Below are positions 1 to 11,079 of a DNA stretch of 64,000 bases, in pieces (position 1 is the stretch's first letter; every line of letters begins with the position of its first letter). The DNA comes from Cuscuta epithymum (Eukaryota > Streptophyta > Magnoliopsida > Solanales > Convolvulaceae). Location of the stretch: contig CAMAPF010000145.1 in the NCBI GenBank assembly GCA_945859915.1, positions 620,001-684,000 on the forward strand. The letters run 5' to 3'. The notes beneath the pieces are model-generated. The model was not told the DNA's origin. It saw only the letters and a list, made by a program, of their open reading frames with translations, and did no database searches. The position numbers and the translations under genes are program-made.

Positions 1-415
1 AGAAATTTATGGACTTGTTTGGTTCTTCAGTGGTTCAACGCTTGAATCTTTCGTTCTCAGATCACTCTCCTTTGCTGCTTACCTGCACACACAAAACAGT
101 TTTGAGGGTCCTAAGCCATTTCGGTTTCAAAATATGTGGATGCTCATCACTCTTTTATGAAAATAGTTGAAAACAGTTGGTCTCATTCTCGGAATGTTGG
201 GGAGTGAGAGGTTTCTATAAGAAATTACAGTAGCTTAAACAGGATCTCAGGGAATGGAATAAAATGGCTTTTGGTAACATTTTTGAAGAATTATAACAAA
301 GGAGCAAGAAGTTTTGAAGGCTGAAGAGATGTATGAAACAAATCCTTCTGATATTAACCAGGAACTGTGGTCTAAAAGTCAGGCTGAACTGCTTTTCAAA
401 AGTATTTGAACTAAG
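1..415 (+). pseudogene. LINE (non-LTR retrotransposon) ORF2 fragment
   Basis: Conceptual translation gives the end of an APE-type endonuclease, with a Ser-Asp-His-Ser-Pro-Leu motif near bases 57-75. It is followed by the Trp- and Lys-rich linker that precedes reverse transcriptase in plant L1 elements, including a stretch reading WNKMAFGNIFEEL around 259-293. Several stops and frame changes break the frame, and no reverse transcriptase catalytic block is present before similarity fades near 415. The element continues to the left of the window. The call rests on motif recognition only. Confidence 0.6.
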
Positions 416-1330
416 TTGATAGTATCATATACTGTAATAACAATTGATAGAACAAACTTTAGAGATAATATGTAGAATACTTGAAGTGGAAAATCATAGC
501 TTTTCTTTTTAAAATATCTTTTGGAAGTATTTCAGTCACTAGTATTAATAACCAAAAAACTAATTTACACCACCATTCACTTATAAAAACACATAACAGC
601 AGTTAGTATAACAAAAAGCAGAAAATTCTAAATGACCTACAATTTTTCTTTCAATATGCATAATCATGGCCATCATGTTTTTCAAGTAAGACATGGACTT
701 GTCTGGTTTAATTTCCGAACATGATTATCATACTATCATCGTAAAGAAGGCTAGAAGAGCTAAAGATTATTGTGATGAAAGAATTGAAACTCACATTTCT
801 TAGAGAATTTTTTTTGGAAGGGACGTTTCTTAGAGAATAAATAAATGAAAACTCACAGGTATGTTTGAGGAGATATTTTTGCCATGTTAGCACAAAATCC
901 TTTTTAATAGCGTCTTAGGTAGAAACGAAAAGATATGAACTAATCAAAGTAGGCAGCCAACAACTTAGATGTATGAGGTCAATGTGAAGTGAATTGCTCC
1001 AAAAGGACTTACTGGGCAGGAACCCTAAGGAAAAACAACTCTGTATTTTATGAGTTACATTTAGGAAAAACAACTTCGTAAGGAAATGCAAAATGCAACT
1101 CCAGAACCCTTCCAAACAGAAATCGAATAACAATAGAGAAAAATAATGAAATTGGTGTCCCGTTTTTTGGGTTTGTAAGCTTTTGGCATAGAAAATCGTA
1201 TAACAATCTAAACGTATTCTCACAATGAAGCTAATAAAATTACATGAGAATGATTGAGAGAGTTTGGGACTTCAAATTTCACGGATAATAAAAAAGAATA
1301 ACTAACCTTGAACAATACACGATAGGGGGT
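416..1330. other. AT-rich intergenic DNA, nothing recognised
   Basis: No open frame with recognisable protein features and no clear repeat was seen. Short frames on the minus strand (708-893 and 915-1223) look like chance openings in AT-rich DNA. Confidence 0.5.
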
Positions 1331-1994
1331 AAACACAAAATATTAAGAGGGTAAGTTAATAACAACTAACCTTAGAACAAAGATAACAATGAAGAGAAGA
1401 TGAAGTTGACGGAAGAACGGGAGACTGTGACAGTGGCGTCGGCGGATCGAGAGGCTCTGCGGCAGCGTCGGTGAGGAAATCTGCTTGGAGCTGCGGCGGC
1501 CGGCGTCAACGAAGACCTGAGACTGCGGCAGCGGTAGCGGAGAGAAGATGTGGCGGCGTCGACGATGACCTGCAGCTGCGGCGCTAAGACGTCGGCCGGA
1601 AGCTGCCGAGAGGGGGCTGGATTTTTGGGAGGGTTTGAAGTGTGTTGACGGATTGAGGGGGAAGAGGAAATAGGCGTGAAAAATTGTTGGGCGGTGGGCT
1701 GGATAAGGGGTATTTGCTGCGGTTCCCTTATCACCGTAGCAAGTAAAAATCAATGTAGTTGCTGCGGTTCCCCTTCACCCGCAGCACAAAAATAAAAAAA
1801 AATTAAAATTCGAAAATTTATAGGTATTTGCTGCGGTTCCAACAGGACCGCAGCAAAAAGTAACAATTTTTCTAATTTTTTGATGCGGTTATTGTAGAAC
1901 CGCAGCAAATACATATAAATTTTACCTATTTGCTGCGTTTTTACTAAGAACCGCAGCAATTGGGTAGCAGCAAATAAGGAAAATTCTAGTAGTG
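1331..1994 (-). mobile_element. CACTA transposon terminal part (family with GCTGCGGTT repeats)
   Basis: The right edge reads TTCTAGTAGTG (1984-1994), the reverse complement of a CACTA terminus. Bases 1705-1975 carry about nine copies, in both orientations, of a subterminal repeat with the core TTGCTGCGGTTC, often arranged as small inverted pairs. Internal to it (1420-1650) is a GC-rich block resembling the 5' leader of a CACTA gene on the minus strand. On the minus strand it ends in donor-like AAG|GTTAG near 1370. No transposase is visible and the opposite terminus was not found, so this is a truncated copy. It interrupts the gypsy remnant that begins at 1995. Confidence 0.7.
1705..1975. repeat. 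Subterminal repeats of the CACTA end
   Basis: Copies of TTGCTGCGGTTC and its complement GAACCGCAGCAA are spaced about 25-45 bp apart. Repeats of this kind are the binding sites of TNPA-type proteins in En/Spm-like elements. The role here is inferred from position next to the terminus. Confidence 0.7.
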
Positions 1995-2800
1995 TATACG
2001 AGCTGAGCTGAAGTTACATTCCGCACGAACTTTGGCAGAAGTTATGGACAAGGTATCCCTTATTGAGAACAAGAACATTGAAGTTTTGTTTATGAAAAAT
2101 AGAGAGGAAGGAAAGAAGAAAGGACAGAGTAAGTACAATGTTCAGAATTCAGGCCAAAGTTGGAGTGAAGGAAGCAGATGGAAGAGTCATCCTGACCAAT
2201 CTGTTAATGTGGGAAAGGTGACAATTGACAACAAAAGCAACCCTGAGGTGATGGATCCCAACCAGAAAAGAAATGGCCCTAGGTTATCACAAGAAGAGTT
2301 GTTTGAAAGAAGTAAGAAAGGACTATGTTTCAAATGCTGAGAGAATTGGGGTAGGGACATGTGTGCAAGATGAAAAATTATAAGATAAAAATAATGGAAA
2401 AATTTGAAGGTGAAGTTGAAACTGGAGTAGAATCAGGGGACTCAGAAGATGAAAAGACCTCACCAATGAATCTGAAAACCATGCAGCTCTCAGCCCTTAA
2501 TAAAGAGGGCATATCTTCTGTGGAAATATTTAGGGTGAAAGGGAAAATGAAATGGTCAGGAGGTGAAGAATTTGTGGATATCCTCATTGATAGTGGGGCC
2601 ACCCATAACTTTATATCACACAGATTGGTGGAGAAATGGAAACTACCTTACAGTCATATTCAGGGACATGAAGTGCAGATTGGGAATGGAGAGTGTATAC
2701 CCAATCTTGGCAGGAGTGGAAATACAACAAACTTACTACATGTTAGAGTTGGGAGATACGGAGGTAGTACTTGGGCTAAAATGGTTAACTGGCCTAGGAG

Positions 2801-4506
2801 TAAGGTAGTTAAATCGTGAGGCGCACTCAAGGCGACGAAGTACTTCCATCGCCTGAGGCGCAAGGCGCAAAAAAGCGCTCGCCTGACTCATGTAAGGCGC
2901 ATTACTTATAAAATATCACATATACTATTATGCAAGTATCAAACATGATGTATATAACATCATATTGAACCAACAACATTAAAAAGTCATGTTTCTAAAA
3001 AATAAAGTCATGATTCGCCAAAATAACTTCATGCATTTGCATCATTTTTATAAGTCAAGTAAAAATTTTCTTTCAAGAGCTGGGTCTGTTTTTCCTGATT
3101 TGGCAGCTTCAGGACCTGTGGCTGAAGTTCGACATTTCGTGTCCTGTAAATGTGTACAAGGCAAATATTATTCATACAGTATACTTCATGAAACTATCCA
3201 ATGATTAGATTATATGAAGTGTACATGAATAAAAAATATCAAATAACAAAATGTTGATAAATGGAACAATAATTAGAAGAATGGAAAATATTTTCTAATT
3301 AAATGATTACAAAATGGAACAATGAAGAGAGTCACACATGATAGACCACTAAACTGGTTCGGAGCTCTGTTCTAAAAATCGTTCTAGGCGTCCGACTAGT
3401 CCCCGCCTAGGCACTAGGCGGTGGTCGGGCGCCCCGATTTTCGTCTAGACGCTCCGACTAATTGATTTGCCATCTAGGTGAATTAGTCGGCCGCCTATGG
3501 CGCCTATTTGCCTGCCTAGAGCGCCTAATCGGCCGACTAGGACGTCTAGATTCGCCAAACATTTTTTACTTTTTAATTTTAATTTTCTAAACGATACACG
3601 TACTTTAGCTTTAGCCATAGATATAATGAAATGAAGTTGTAAATTAAGATATGTTTCTATATATGCCTAAATTTCATCATTATTTATATTTATAACATAA
3701 TGACGTTAAGTGATTAGTTATCATACACTACGTATGATTAAATGTGATAATTCTATCATTCATGTTTGTTAATGTATATGTATATATGTAGTTTATACAC
3801 AGAAAAATACCATATTACTTATCATATATATGCAAAAATATAGATAAAAATGTAATTTCTTTGTCTCCGACTAGTCCCCCGACTAAGTGTCTGCCTAGCC
3901 GCCTAGGCGCTAGGCGCTGGGCTGGCGTCCGACTAGCGCCTAGCGCCTTTTAGAACATTGGTTCGGAGTAGTTTACAAATACATATGTTTGATTTGTATA
4001 GAGTTTTTAAGAAGTAGATGTTGAAAAAAGAAAAAACAAAGAAAATGGAACAGTGAAGGATACGAAAACTTATTGTCATTGATTGTGTTGCCTGCCAGCT
4101 TCTGCGGTTGTTGTGGAGATAGCAAAGACTGATCGAGGTAATGTAAGTAGAGCAGAGCAGGAGAGTTGACGACTTGAGTAGCAAACACCAAAACTGTGGC
4201 TTGTGTTGATTAACGCAAATTTACATCGTTTTGACCTTTTTTTAGATACTTAATTGGGCTTTATCATATTAAAGATATGGGCTTCTGATTTAAAAAAGTA
4301 TGAAACTAACATATTAGGCTTAAACGTGTGTTTCCACCCCAGGCGAGTTTAGCGAGCACTTTTTAGTGCTTCAACGCTCCTGCGCTTCTGCGCATAACCT
4401 GCGCCTTACACTGATAGCTGCGCCTGGCCTTTGTTAAGTCGATAGGGCTGATGTGCGCTGCGCCTGGGGCGCTTAAGCGCCCAGGCGCTCACTTTTGACT
4501 ACCTTG
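2801..4506. mobile_element. Non-autonomous hAT-like element with 8-bp target duplication
   Basis: The termini are TAAGGTAGTTAAATCG on the left and TTTGACTACCTTG on the right, imperfect inverted repeats. They are flanked by identical copies of CCTAGGAG at 2793-2800 and 4507-4514. Both ends carry GC-rich subterminal repeats of the type AGGCGC. The interior is AT-rich with no transposase and hosts a second element at 3365-3959. An 8-bp duplication is typical of hAT insertions. Removing the element and one target copy restores the protease reading frame of the surrounding gypsy remnant. Confidence 0.85.
3365..3959. mobile_element. Nested element with CTAGGCG subterminal repeats and 9-bp target duplication
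   Basis: GGTTCGGAG is present at 3356-3364 and again at 3960-3968. The element ends are CTCTGTTCTAAAA and, inverted, AATGTTCTAAAA. Both flanks are filled with degenerate repeats built on CGCCTAGGCG and CCGACTAG, around an AT-rich middle. A 9-bp duplication suggests Mutator-like transposition, although an hAT origin with one extra matching base is possible. A terminus of the same family recurs at 62612-62636. Confidence 0.75.
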
Positions 4507-4572
4507 CCTAGGAGATATGGAAGTCAACTTCCAGAAACAGACTTTAAAATGGAGACAACAAGAGCAGAATTA

Positions 4573-4785
4573 GGATGTTTTTACTTGGACTGTAATTTGC
4601 TGGTCTGGTCTGGTCTGGTCTAATCTGGTCTGGTCTGGTCTGGTCTGAACTAGTCTGGTCTGGTAAGGTCTGGTTTCTTTGTATTTTTATAACTATCCAA
4701 GTCTGGTCTGGTCTGGTCTGAACTGGTCTGGTCTGGTCTGGACTGGTCTGGTCTGGTGCAAATTACAGTCCAAGTAAAAACATCC
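4573..4785. mobile_element. Tourist-like MITE carrying a (GGTCT)n array
   Basis: Perfect terminal inverted repeats of 28 bp begin GGATGTTTTTACTTGGACTG on the left and are mirrored at 4758-4785. TTA flanks both ends (4570-4572 and 4786-4788), the TWA target type of PIF/Harbinger elements. The interior is almost entirely the pentanucleotide TGGTC/GGTCT, interrupted once by a short unique spacer at about 4675-4700. A sister element with a different pentamer lies at 57819-58036. Confidence 0.85.
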
Positions 4786-4819
4786 TTATACTATCCAAGG
4801 AGATACTACCCTAAATCAG

Positions 4820-5368
4820 ATGGATGTTCCCTTGGAAACTATCACTAACATTTTACAGAATACAAGGGGTGGATACCTGCAATACTGTGAAAGTATAGAG
4901 CAAGAACAACAGCACATAACAGCTCAGGATGAGACCGGGAATATGGTGGTGGGAGAATTTTCTGAAGTCTGTAAATCAACTCGAGGTCTGCTTCATGAAG
5001 GAACCTGTGATCACCCAAGAAATATCTTACAGAGAACCAACCTACCCAACATCAGACTATACAGTCCCAAGAAAGACTTGACAGAGGTTACGAATTCAAG
5101 GAGTGAAGCCACTGAAACCCAAGGGCTGGAGTTATTTCCTGAGGCAAGAGATCTTAGCAAATGGAAGATTGAGCAATTGGTGATTAGTAAAGCCCAGTTT
5201 CTGCTTGATCAAAGCCACCCAAGTGGTAATCATGCTGTGAAATGTATGTGGAAGAAGATGAAAGCAGCAAAACTAAAAGTCCAGCAATCACTCCAGTATT
5301 GGAAAGGGAGAGGTGCTAGGATGAAAGAAAAGAAGAAGATTGTGGCTGTGTCCTATAACCCACCTTGA
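4820..5368 (+). CDS. 3'-terminal open frame of the defective gypsy element
   Basis: An open frame of 182 codons opens after the MITE and stops 30 bases before the LTR at a TGA followed by the polypurine tract AGGGGGGAAGTAT. The first residues (PLETITNILQ) resemble the linker between protease and reverse transcriptase. The rest is hydrophilic and Lys-rich, and I do not recognise it as reverse transcriptase, integrase or chromodomain. It looks like the fusion left after loss of the central pol. That it still stays open for 182 codons is notable, but function is doubtful. Confidence 0.4.
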   Translation: MDVPLETITNILQNTRGGYLQYCESIEQEQQHITAQDETGNMVVGEFSEVCKSTRGLLHEGTCDHPRNILQRTNLPNIRLYSPKKDLTEVTNSRSEATETQGLELFPEARDLSKWKIEQLVISKAQFLLDQSHPSGNHAVKCMWKKMKAAKLKVQQSLQYWKGRGARMKEKKKIVAVSYNPP

Positions 5369-5398
5369 GGGCAAGGTGGATGTTTAGGGGGGAAGTAT

Positions 5399-5714
5399 TG
5401 ATAGGGACCGGGCCTATTAGAGTATTAATAATAATAAGGGACCGGGCCTATTAGAGTATTAATAATAATAAGTGTATAAGCTTAGTATAAATAGAAGATA
5501 GCTTGGAAGAGTAGATAGGCCGTTTTAGACTTTGACTTTGGGACATGGGAAGATCGAGAGCTATCTCTTTCTTTGGGGGGCTTCGGCTCAATTCGGGGGC
5601 TTCGGCCTTTACTTCTTCTTACGATTACAGTTCTGGTTCCTTCTTCAATAAAATCTACAGTTGTGTTCTTGATAATTTTCTTTAATCCTTCTGAAAACCT
5701 AGATAACTCTATCA
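5399..5714 (+). repeat. 3' LTR of the defective gypsy element
   Basis: It begins TGATAG directly after a polypurine tract and ends CTATCA, its exact inverse, giving a 316-bp LTR. A TATA box (TATAAATA, 5486-5493) lies at the expected place, and a polyadenylation-like AATAAA occurs near 5648. A perfect 34-bp tandem duplication (5404-5437 and 5438-5471) lies upstream of the TATA box. No second LTR is in the window, because the 5' part was lost beyond the CACTA insertion. Confidence 0.75.
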
Positions 5715-6230
5715 TGTTGGCTAAGCCTATTTGGATAGTAAGATGTAGCCTTTGTTATGTGAGAGAAAATGAATACTTATAAAAAACTGTTAAAGCTATT
5801 CAGATTTAGTATGACTTAACAGTAAAAACGATACATATGTCCCGGAACAGTGGTGCCATTTGTATTTCTGAATTGAAATACGTAAGAAATAATCACTTAA
5901 CTGCAATCACCTTCTTTCTGGTATTGGTGTCATTTACAAGATTTTAGACATAATCTTTTGAGTGAAATTTTATCAATTAAAAAACATTGATTGATGATGT
6001 GTTGGGATCTTCTTATAATTATTTGCAGAAAATTCATCAAGATTGCTAGCTCAAGAGATCTACAAAGTAAGTGAGATTCATAGCTAAGAATCGTCATTTG
6101 ATGTATATATATTTGTACTATTGTGTAATGCTACCAAAAAGTTGTGATTTGTTAAGGTTGAAATGCCTTGATACAAATGAGATGGTTTTGATTTTTTTTG
6201 GGGATAAGGGTCACATAGGGCCTCGAACTT
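5715..6230. other. Intergenic DNA, nothing recognised
   Basis: AT-rich with no supported gene. The text just after the LTR does not resemble a retroelement leader. Confidence 0.4.
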
Positions 6231-6415
6231 GAAAAAAAATGTCAAATAAGGCCATATTTAGGATACTCTGTCCGGCCGACGCCATTTGGGGTGGTTTCTG
6301 GTGGAATTTTTTGATGAATTTTTTTTAGAATCTTATTCATGAAGTCTAGTTACTCATATCAAATTTGAACTAAAACTTTAATTGGGAAGACATTCAAATG
6401 AATTTTTGAAGATAA
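6230..6415. mobile_element. Half of a fold-back MITE (same family as 16190-16570)
   Basis: Bases from GGCCGACGCC to GAAGATAACTG match, in order, one arm of the long inverted-repeat element at 16190-16570: GGAATTTTTTGATGAA, then ATGAAGTCTAGTT, then AATTGGGAAG, then GAAGATAACTG. The opposite arm is absent, so this is a truncated copy. Confidence 0.55.
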
Positions 6416-6497
6416 CTGTGCAGTTAAAAGCACATTGTAATCCTAATCAGAATGATAAGGTTTTAGGACATCTATATCTAAATAAAACACGAGATAT

Positions 6498-6715
6498 TAC
6501 CCGAAATAGGACTAAAAAGTTTGATAATTCCAAAATAGGACTGCCATGTTTTTATTCCCAAAATAGGACTAATTACTGTCATGTTTTGGCAGTACCAGAC
6601 TTCAAACATGGCAGTATTTTCCAAACTTGACAGTAATTACTCCTATTTTGGGAATAAAAAACATGACGGTCCTATTTTGGAATTATCAAACTGTTTTAGT
6701 CCTATTTCGGGAACT
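6498..6715. mobile_element. Fold-back element with arms of about 85 bp
   Basis: The left arm begins CCGAAATAGGACTAAAA and runs to TAATTACTGTCA. The right arm is its near-perfect inverse and ends TAGTCCTATTTCGG. The loop is about 45 bp. The repeated core CAAAATAGGACT occurs several times per arm. The transcript would form a long hairpin. A decayed relative lies at 19386-19740. Confidence 0.7.
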
Positions 6716-6776
6716 TTCCAACACACATAACCAAATAAGATTCTAGCAAATATGAGTGTCATAATTATCGACCTTC

Positions 6777-6994
6777 TCAGAAACACTCAACACATGAGCT
6801 AATCAGTTTAAGTTTTAAGTTTTCTAAAACAGGTGTGCACAGTATGGTTAGACAGTTTCAACAAAAAAATAGGACATCAATTCTGCTCTTCAAATCATGG
6901 TGTCTTATTCCGGCTCGATCTTGATTTTTATCTTCAACGTTCTGTTGGCAAAAAACTGATCCAGTAGGTTCCTCTAAATCGTGTCACTCCCTTC
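6777..6994 (-). repeat. 218-bp inverted duplicate, copy A
   Basis: This segment is the reverse complement of 14464-14681, with only about one mismatch by eye. Copy B lies at the 3' end of a region with replication-protein-A-like coding character ahead of a Helitron terminus, so copy A is probably a stranded piece of the same Helitron family. Confidence 0.75.
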
Positions 6995-8066
6995 TATAGG
7001 ATTGCGCAAAGCTAAAAACAAAACATTTATATTTTTATGTATAAGGTTTATATCAATCATCTAATTCAATTGTAATGGGGTCTCTTATAACATTATGACA
7101 TTATGTAATTATGAGAACATTAATAATGGGTTTCAAATATTTATAGAGCAGTTGTTTGATAGTAGTTAGAAAGTACAAAACTAATCATATTAGGAATTTG
7201 ATATATTTCAAAGATTGTTACATTATTTTTTAGAAGATGGGAACTCCGGTACCCATTTAAAAAATGGGGTACCATACCTATCATCCATCTGATTGGTCCA
7301 AATAAATATATCATTTATAAATTAGACTTAAATAATTCAACTGTAATATTCTGAGTGGTCCACATGTACAAATGTATGGTACCTTGTGGGTACCGTTGAA
7401 TCTACCTTTTTAGAAACATGTTACACAAAATTTAGGAAATATTAAAACTTAGTTTTATTTTAAAGAAAACTAGGACTTCCATAATTCCGTAAATTAAAAA
7501 AAGATAGTTTTATTTCATCCAAAATAAGAAAGATAGTTTTATTTCCTTAAAAAAAAGATGCTTTCCAATCATACGGATGAAGCCTGAAGGTGCGCCTAGC
7601 AACTTAACTTGGATTTCCGTATGTGAGTAAGGACATACATGTCCATCTTCGACAGAAAAGAGGTGTGCCCAGCACTCTTGGAGGTACAGTCCGAGCGTTG
7701 GGAAAAACACTCTAATCTTACTCTATATAAAAAGAGGTGGAAAACCAGCTCATTTTCCCGCCTAAAGATACGGGTAAAAAATGGGTTTGGGTCTGTTGAA
7801 CACTTTAATCCTCATGTGGGCCAATGCAGTTAATTGTCGATACCATAGGTGGCATATACGAAGCATTTGTCTATTCCTACTGGTCTATATTGCGTGTGAT
7901 TTCCGCCAGATACTTTGTATCTCACATGATCTCTTCTTGATTAATGTAAAAGGTGTCAGAGACTCAGAGTCATGGTAATTGTCTATCGGTTTTATGTTTT
8001 CCATTGTCCAAACAATACGTACGTAGTAGTATATAGCCAACTATGTAACACCTCTTTATCAAATCG
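6995..8066. other. Intergenic DNA with a decayed inverted-repeat element
   Basis: An inverted pair around GGTACC (GAACTCCGGTACCC near 7239 against GGGTACCGTTGAATC near 7389), bordered by TTTTTTAGAA and TTTTTAGAAA, suggests a small MITE at about 7228-7412. Nothing else is supported; the short frames around 7510-7978 have no recognisable content. Confidence 0.35.
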
Positions 8067-8600
8067 ATGACAAAATCATCAGTGACATATACTCCGTATA
8101 TCTCTTGCAAGCAGTGGAATCACAATCTGATAGCCATGGCAGTCCATCGGAGAACTCGACGGCAAGAGTATCGCATTCGGATTTCAGGTTGTAATTTGGC
8201 GTGGGGAGGCAGAACATCGGACAACTCGACAGCAAGAGTATCGCATCCGCTGCACTGCTGCAGCAACATCAATGGAGGGCCATCAGCCCCCGGTCGACCT
8301 CTGACCCAGCAAGACGGTGGCGGCCGCGCTGGCCGATTGAGAGAGATCTTGACCAGGTGTCTCACCAACGAGTGTTCTGATCCTGGATTTTGTTACAGTA
8401 TGTACCTTTGTTGGATTTTGTTCAGTAACTAGGACACCTGTTAATGCAGCCGATGGTGTGTGACTTGAGAGTTTCAACTTTATGGTGAATGCAAATGCGT
8501 ATGGTTTTAAACTCACAGATAGATCGGTTGCAACTTGCAAGGAACATAGGATTGGGTTTATTAGCTGCTCTGCAATGAGAGAAAGGTCCAACATTTGACC
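8067..8600. other. GC-richer segment with an internal direct repeat
   Basis: A 30-bp motif built on AACTCGACGGCAAGAGTATC (8152-8171) recurs about 75 bp later with few changes (8223-8252). The block is GC-richer than its surroundings and has overlapping open frames on both strands, none recognisable. It may be a captured gene fragment or a leader of a lost transposon. Confidence 0.3.
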
Positions 8601-8783
8601 GAATTGTTTTAAATGCTGGAAGGTTGACCGTGGACGTGAAGTAGCCGAGTTGTTTCTGTTGCCCTTGGCCGTGCTAGAGAGGGCATAAACATTGGTAATG
8701 CCTTAGAGAGACACTTGCAGAGTTGCAGTATGTATAAATGTCTAATTTGGTGTGATAAAGGTTGACTTCGTTATAAATACTTA

Positions 8784-9040
8784 CTCCCTCCGTAACATAA
8801 AGATCTTCCCATTTTGACTTTTCACGGTCTTCTAAGTTGAACTTTGACTGCAAATATCTACATATCTATATTTATAAAATTCATAATAAATTAACATTCA
8901 AATAATACGTTTTACAATGAGTTATATAAAATAAATTTTTAATCCTAACATAATGTGAGTTTTGAATAATTAATGGTCAAAGTTCATGAAGTTTGACCCA
9001 AAAGAGTCAAACTGGGAAGATTCTAGCGTTACGGAGGTAG
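8784..9040. mobile_element. Stowaway-like MITE
   Basis: It starts CTCCCTCCGTAACATAAAG, ends in the inverse CGTTACGGAGGTAG, and is flanked by TA on both sides (8782-8783 and 9041-9042). Length is 257 bp. The inverted match continues through AAGATCTTCCCATTTTGACT. Confidence 0.85.
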
Positions 9041-9133
9041 TATATCTTTCTTTTTTGTTCCTGTAGTAGATAAGTTATGTAAACCAAGTGTCAAAGATTA
9101 TGTAATTATGATATAATAATTAGAGTTACAGAT

Positions 9134-9162
<29 letters not shown>
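9134..9162. repeat. (TA)n microsatellite
   Basis: An uninterrupted TA dinucleotide run followed by a short GT-rich tail. Confidence 0.9.
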
Positions 9163-9165
<3 letters not shown>

Positions 9166-9378
9166 GTGTGTGTATATATTTACAAACAAATACTCCGTAG
9201 TATTATTTGTGAAAAAACTCTATGTCAATGAAATGCAAAATGCCTGTTATGTACTTTAGAAAAGAAATTGTAATTTGAGCTATGGCATGGGAGCTTGAGT
9301 TATGTTTGTTGCACTTCTCATTTTTGTTGTCTAAAACACCGTAACTTGAACTGTTTGTAATTTTTTTTATGTGATATA

Positions 9379-9537
9379 CTCCCTCCGTCCCAAAAACGTT
9401 TGTAAACTTTGACTTTCACGTGTATTTAATACAGTAAAAACTGTGTGGTTGAAATTTGTACAGAGGAGAGAAAATTAACTTTAATCACATATTTTTACTT
9501 TAGATGGAAATGATAAATCTTTTTGGGACGGATTGAG
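9379..9537. mobile_element. Stowaway-like MITE
   Basis: It starts CTCCCTCCGTCCCAAAAAC and ends TTTTTGGGACGGATTGAG, with TA at both borders. Length is 159 bp, typical for Tc1/mariner-derived MITEs. Confidence 0.85.
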
Positions 9538-10290
9538 TATATTTTTGAAGCTTTACTTAATCATGACAATTGGGATCGTGTGTTTCATGAATTTTTAATT
9601 CATATGTCAACACCAATGCACAACGGGTCTTTTGAAATCTGTGTCAAATGAATCTGAATTCTCTATCTTCAATAACCATAATGACAGTCATGGAAAATAA
9701 AAAATGCACTGATAAGGCTATAACCATGATACAAAACAGTCAACTATTTGTAAAATAAAAAATACTCCGTAGATGTCTATTTGTGAATAAATAAAATGTT
9801 AAAAACCAAATTTTAAACTTTAGGTAAATATAATTCTAAATAAAATAATTTTGACTAGCTAATGGTATACTACCGAAAGCGATCTAAAAGTGTACAATAA
9901 TAATGTTAAAATCATTAAAACACAAGGACATAGATTACAATTTAGGGGACATGGTCCGGCGGTCTGAAACCTAATCTGTCTTTGTATGGGATCGGACCGA
10001 ATCTGGAGTTTCCGATTTTAGGCCTGGGACTGGTCTGTTCGTTCAATACGGGTACCGGTCCTGATTCAGACTAATGTAAGCACATTTTAAAATTATGTAT
10101 GTATTTATTCTACTTTTGAAACATTGCCCATACCAGTTTCACCGAACTATTCCTAATTCTAACTTCCTTTCATAAATTTTTATTACATATTACATTTATT
10201 ATTCTTTAATACGTTTATATAATACATATAAAATTCTTTCACTAATAATATTAACAAATAAAAAATAATAAAATATAATTGATGCTTAAT
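9538..10290. other. AT-rich intergenic DNA, nothing recognised
   Basis: No gene or clear repeat border. A short stretch near 9950-10075 with CCGGT/GGTCCG repeats may be a relic of an hAT-type subterminal region. Confidence 0.35.
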
Positions 10291-10296
10291 TCTGAT

Positions 10297-10323
10297 CCGT
10301 GCATCGCACGGGTGAAAATCTAG
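10297..10323 (+). mobile_element. Helitron 3' terminus
   Basis: A short hairpin (CCGTGCATCGCACGG) is followed eight bases later by CTAG and then T, the signature of a Helitron 3' end (hairpin, CTRR, insertion before T). The matching 5' end was not located. Confidence 0.7.
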
Positions 10324-11079
10324 TAAGACTAAAACATAACCTTTATACTTAAATAGGACGGGACTACTTTTATATCCCTAAATAGGAGTAAAATTGATTG
10401 ATGGGACAAAAGTACCCTTCATTAATTCGGAGCCGCAAACAGATTTATAACAGGGTTATCGTTCATGCCAAGCGGATAATGACTATGGATAAGAGTTATC
10501 GTTCTTGTCGATCGGAGCTCAGAATCACTGCTGGTCCGCCGCTGATTGCCGCCCGAGAGCTCGCCGGTTAGAGTCATCACCGGAGTGGTCGCCGATGGCA
10601 TGGCCGGGACTCCGGATAGGCTCCTCCTTATCCCCCCCCCCCCTCTTCCAAGCTGTTAGGAAATTCTTCTATGCCCCATACATCTGCCGAAGTGTAGATC
10701 TTGCACAAGTGTAGATCTGCTATTAGTTTTTTTGTGGGTTGTTCTTCTTCCCATGTTCTTCCGTATCTTTTTTGTTGTTGTTGTTTTACTTTTCATTATT
10801 TTGTTTAAATTTATTTTGTAGATTAGATTCAGGATTCATTATTTATTTTGTCAAATATTTTTGCAGTTGATAATAGATTACTAAATATTAATAATCTCTT
10901 CCCTTAAAGCAACGAATTGCTTTGATCCGCTTGGTAGGAGCTTTTCCCTGAAGCACACGGACACACGGTCTCTATACGATTTGGAAGAAATAATGATTTA
11001 GTTTGGAGTAATGGAATTATTATGGGAACCGGCTGCTTTAACGGAACATATTGAAACCTATTAATTGGATTATAATAAC
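10324..11079. other. Helitron-associated DNA with a GC-rich block
   Basis: A GC-rich patch at 10515-10650 with a run of 12 C residues resembles a 5' leader; the open frame there (10505-10714) has no recognisable protein. The remainder is AT-rich. Confidence 0.3.

Larger units (their letters stand above)
1995..5398 (+). pseudogene. Ty3/gypsy gag-protease remnant, multiply interrupted
   Basis: The segment runs from CACTA-broken gag to the polypurine tract before the LTR at 5399. The gag tail (2032-2340) is Lys/Ser-rich and ends in CFKC, the first half of a zinc knuckle, followed at once by an in-frame TGA and a frameshift. The protease (2555-2800) has the active-site motif LIDSGATHNFIS. Its VVLGLKWL region stops at the hAT insertion at 2801 and resumes in frame after the second target copy at 4507. 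Reverse transcriptase, RNase H and integrase are absent: the open frame at 4820-5368 follows protease almost directly. This is a deletion derivative that could move only in trans, and is now dead. Confidence 0.75.

Noticed and set aside
1343..1753. 136- and 120-codon minus-strand frames in GC-rich DNA
   Set aside because: Low-complexity Ser/Arg/Pro text in what looks like the leader of a CACTA gene; no domain.
8067..8594. Overlapping frames on both strands in the GC-richer segment
   Set aside because: No recognisable protein and an internal direct repeat; kept only as an unexplained segment.
10505..10714. 69-codon plus-strand frame
   Set aside because: A chance opening in a GC-rich patch containing a run of twelve C residues.
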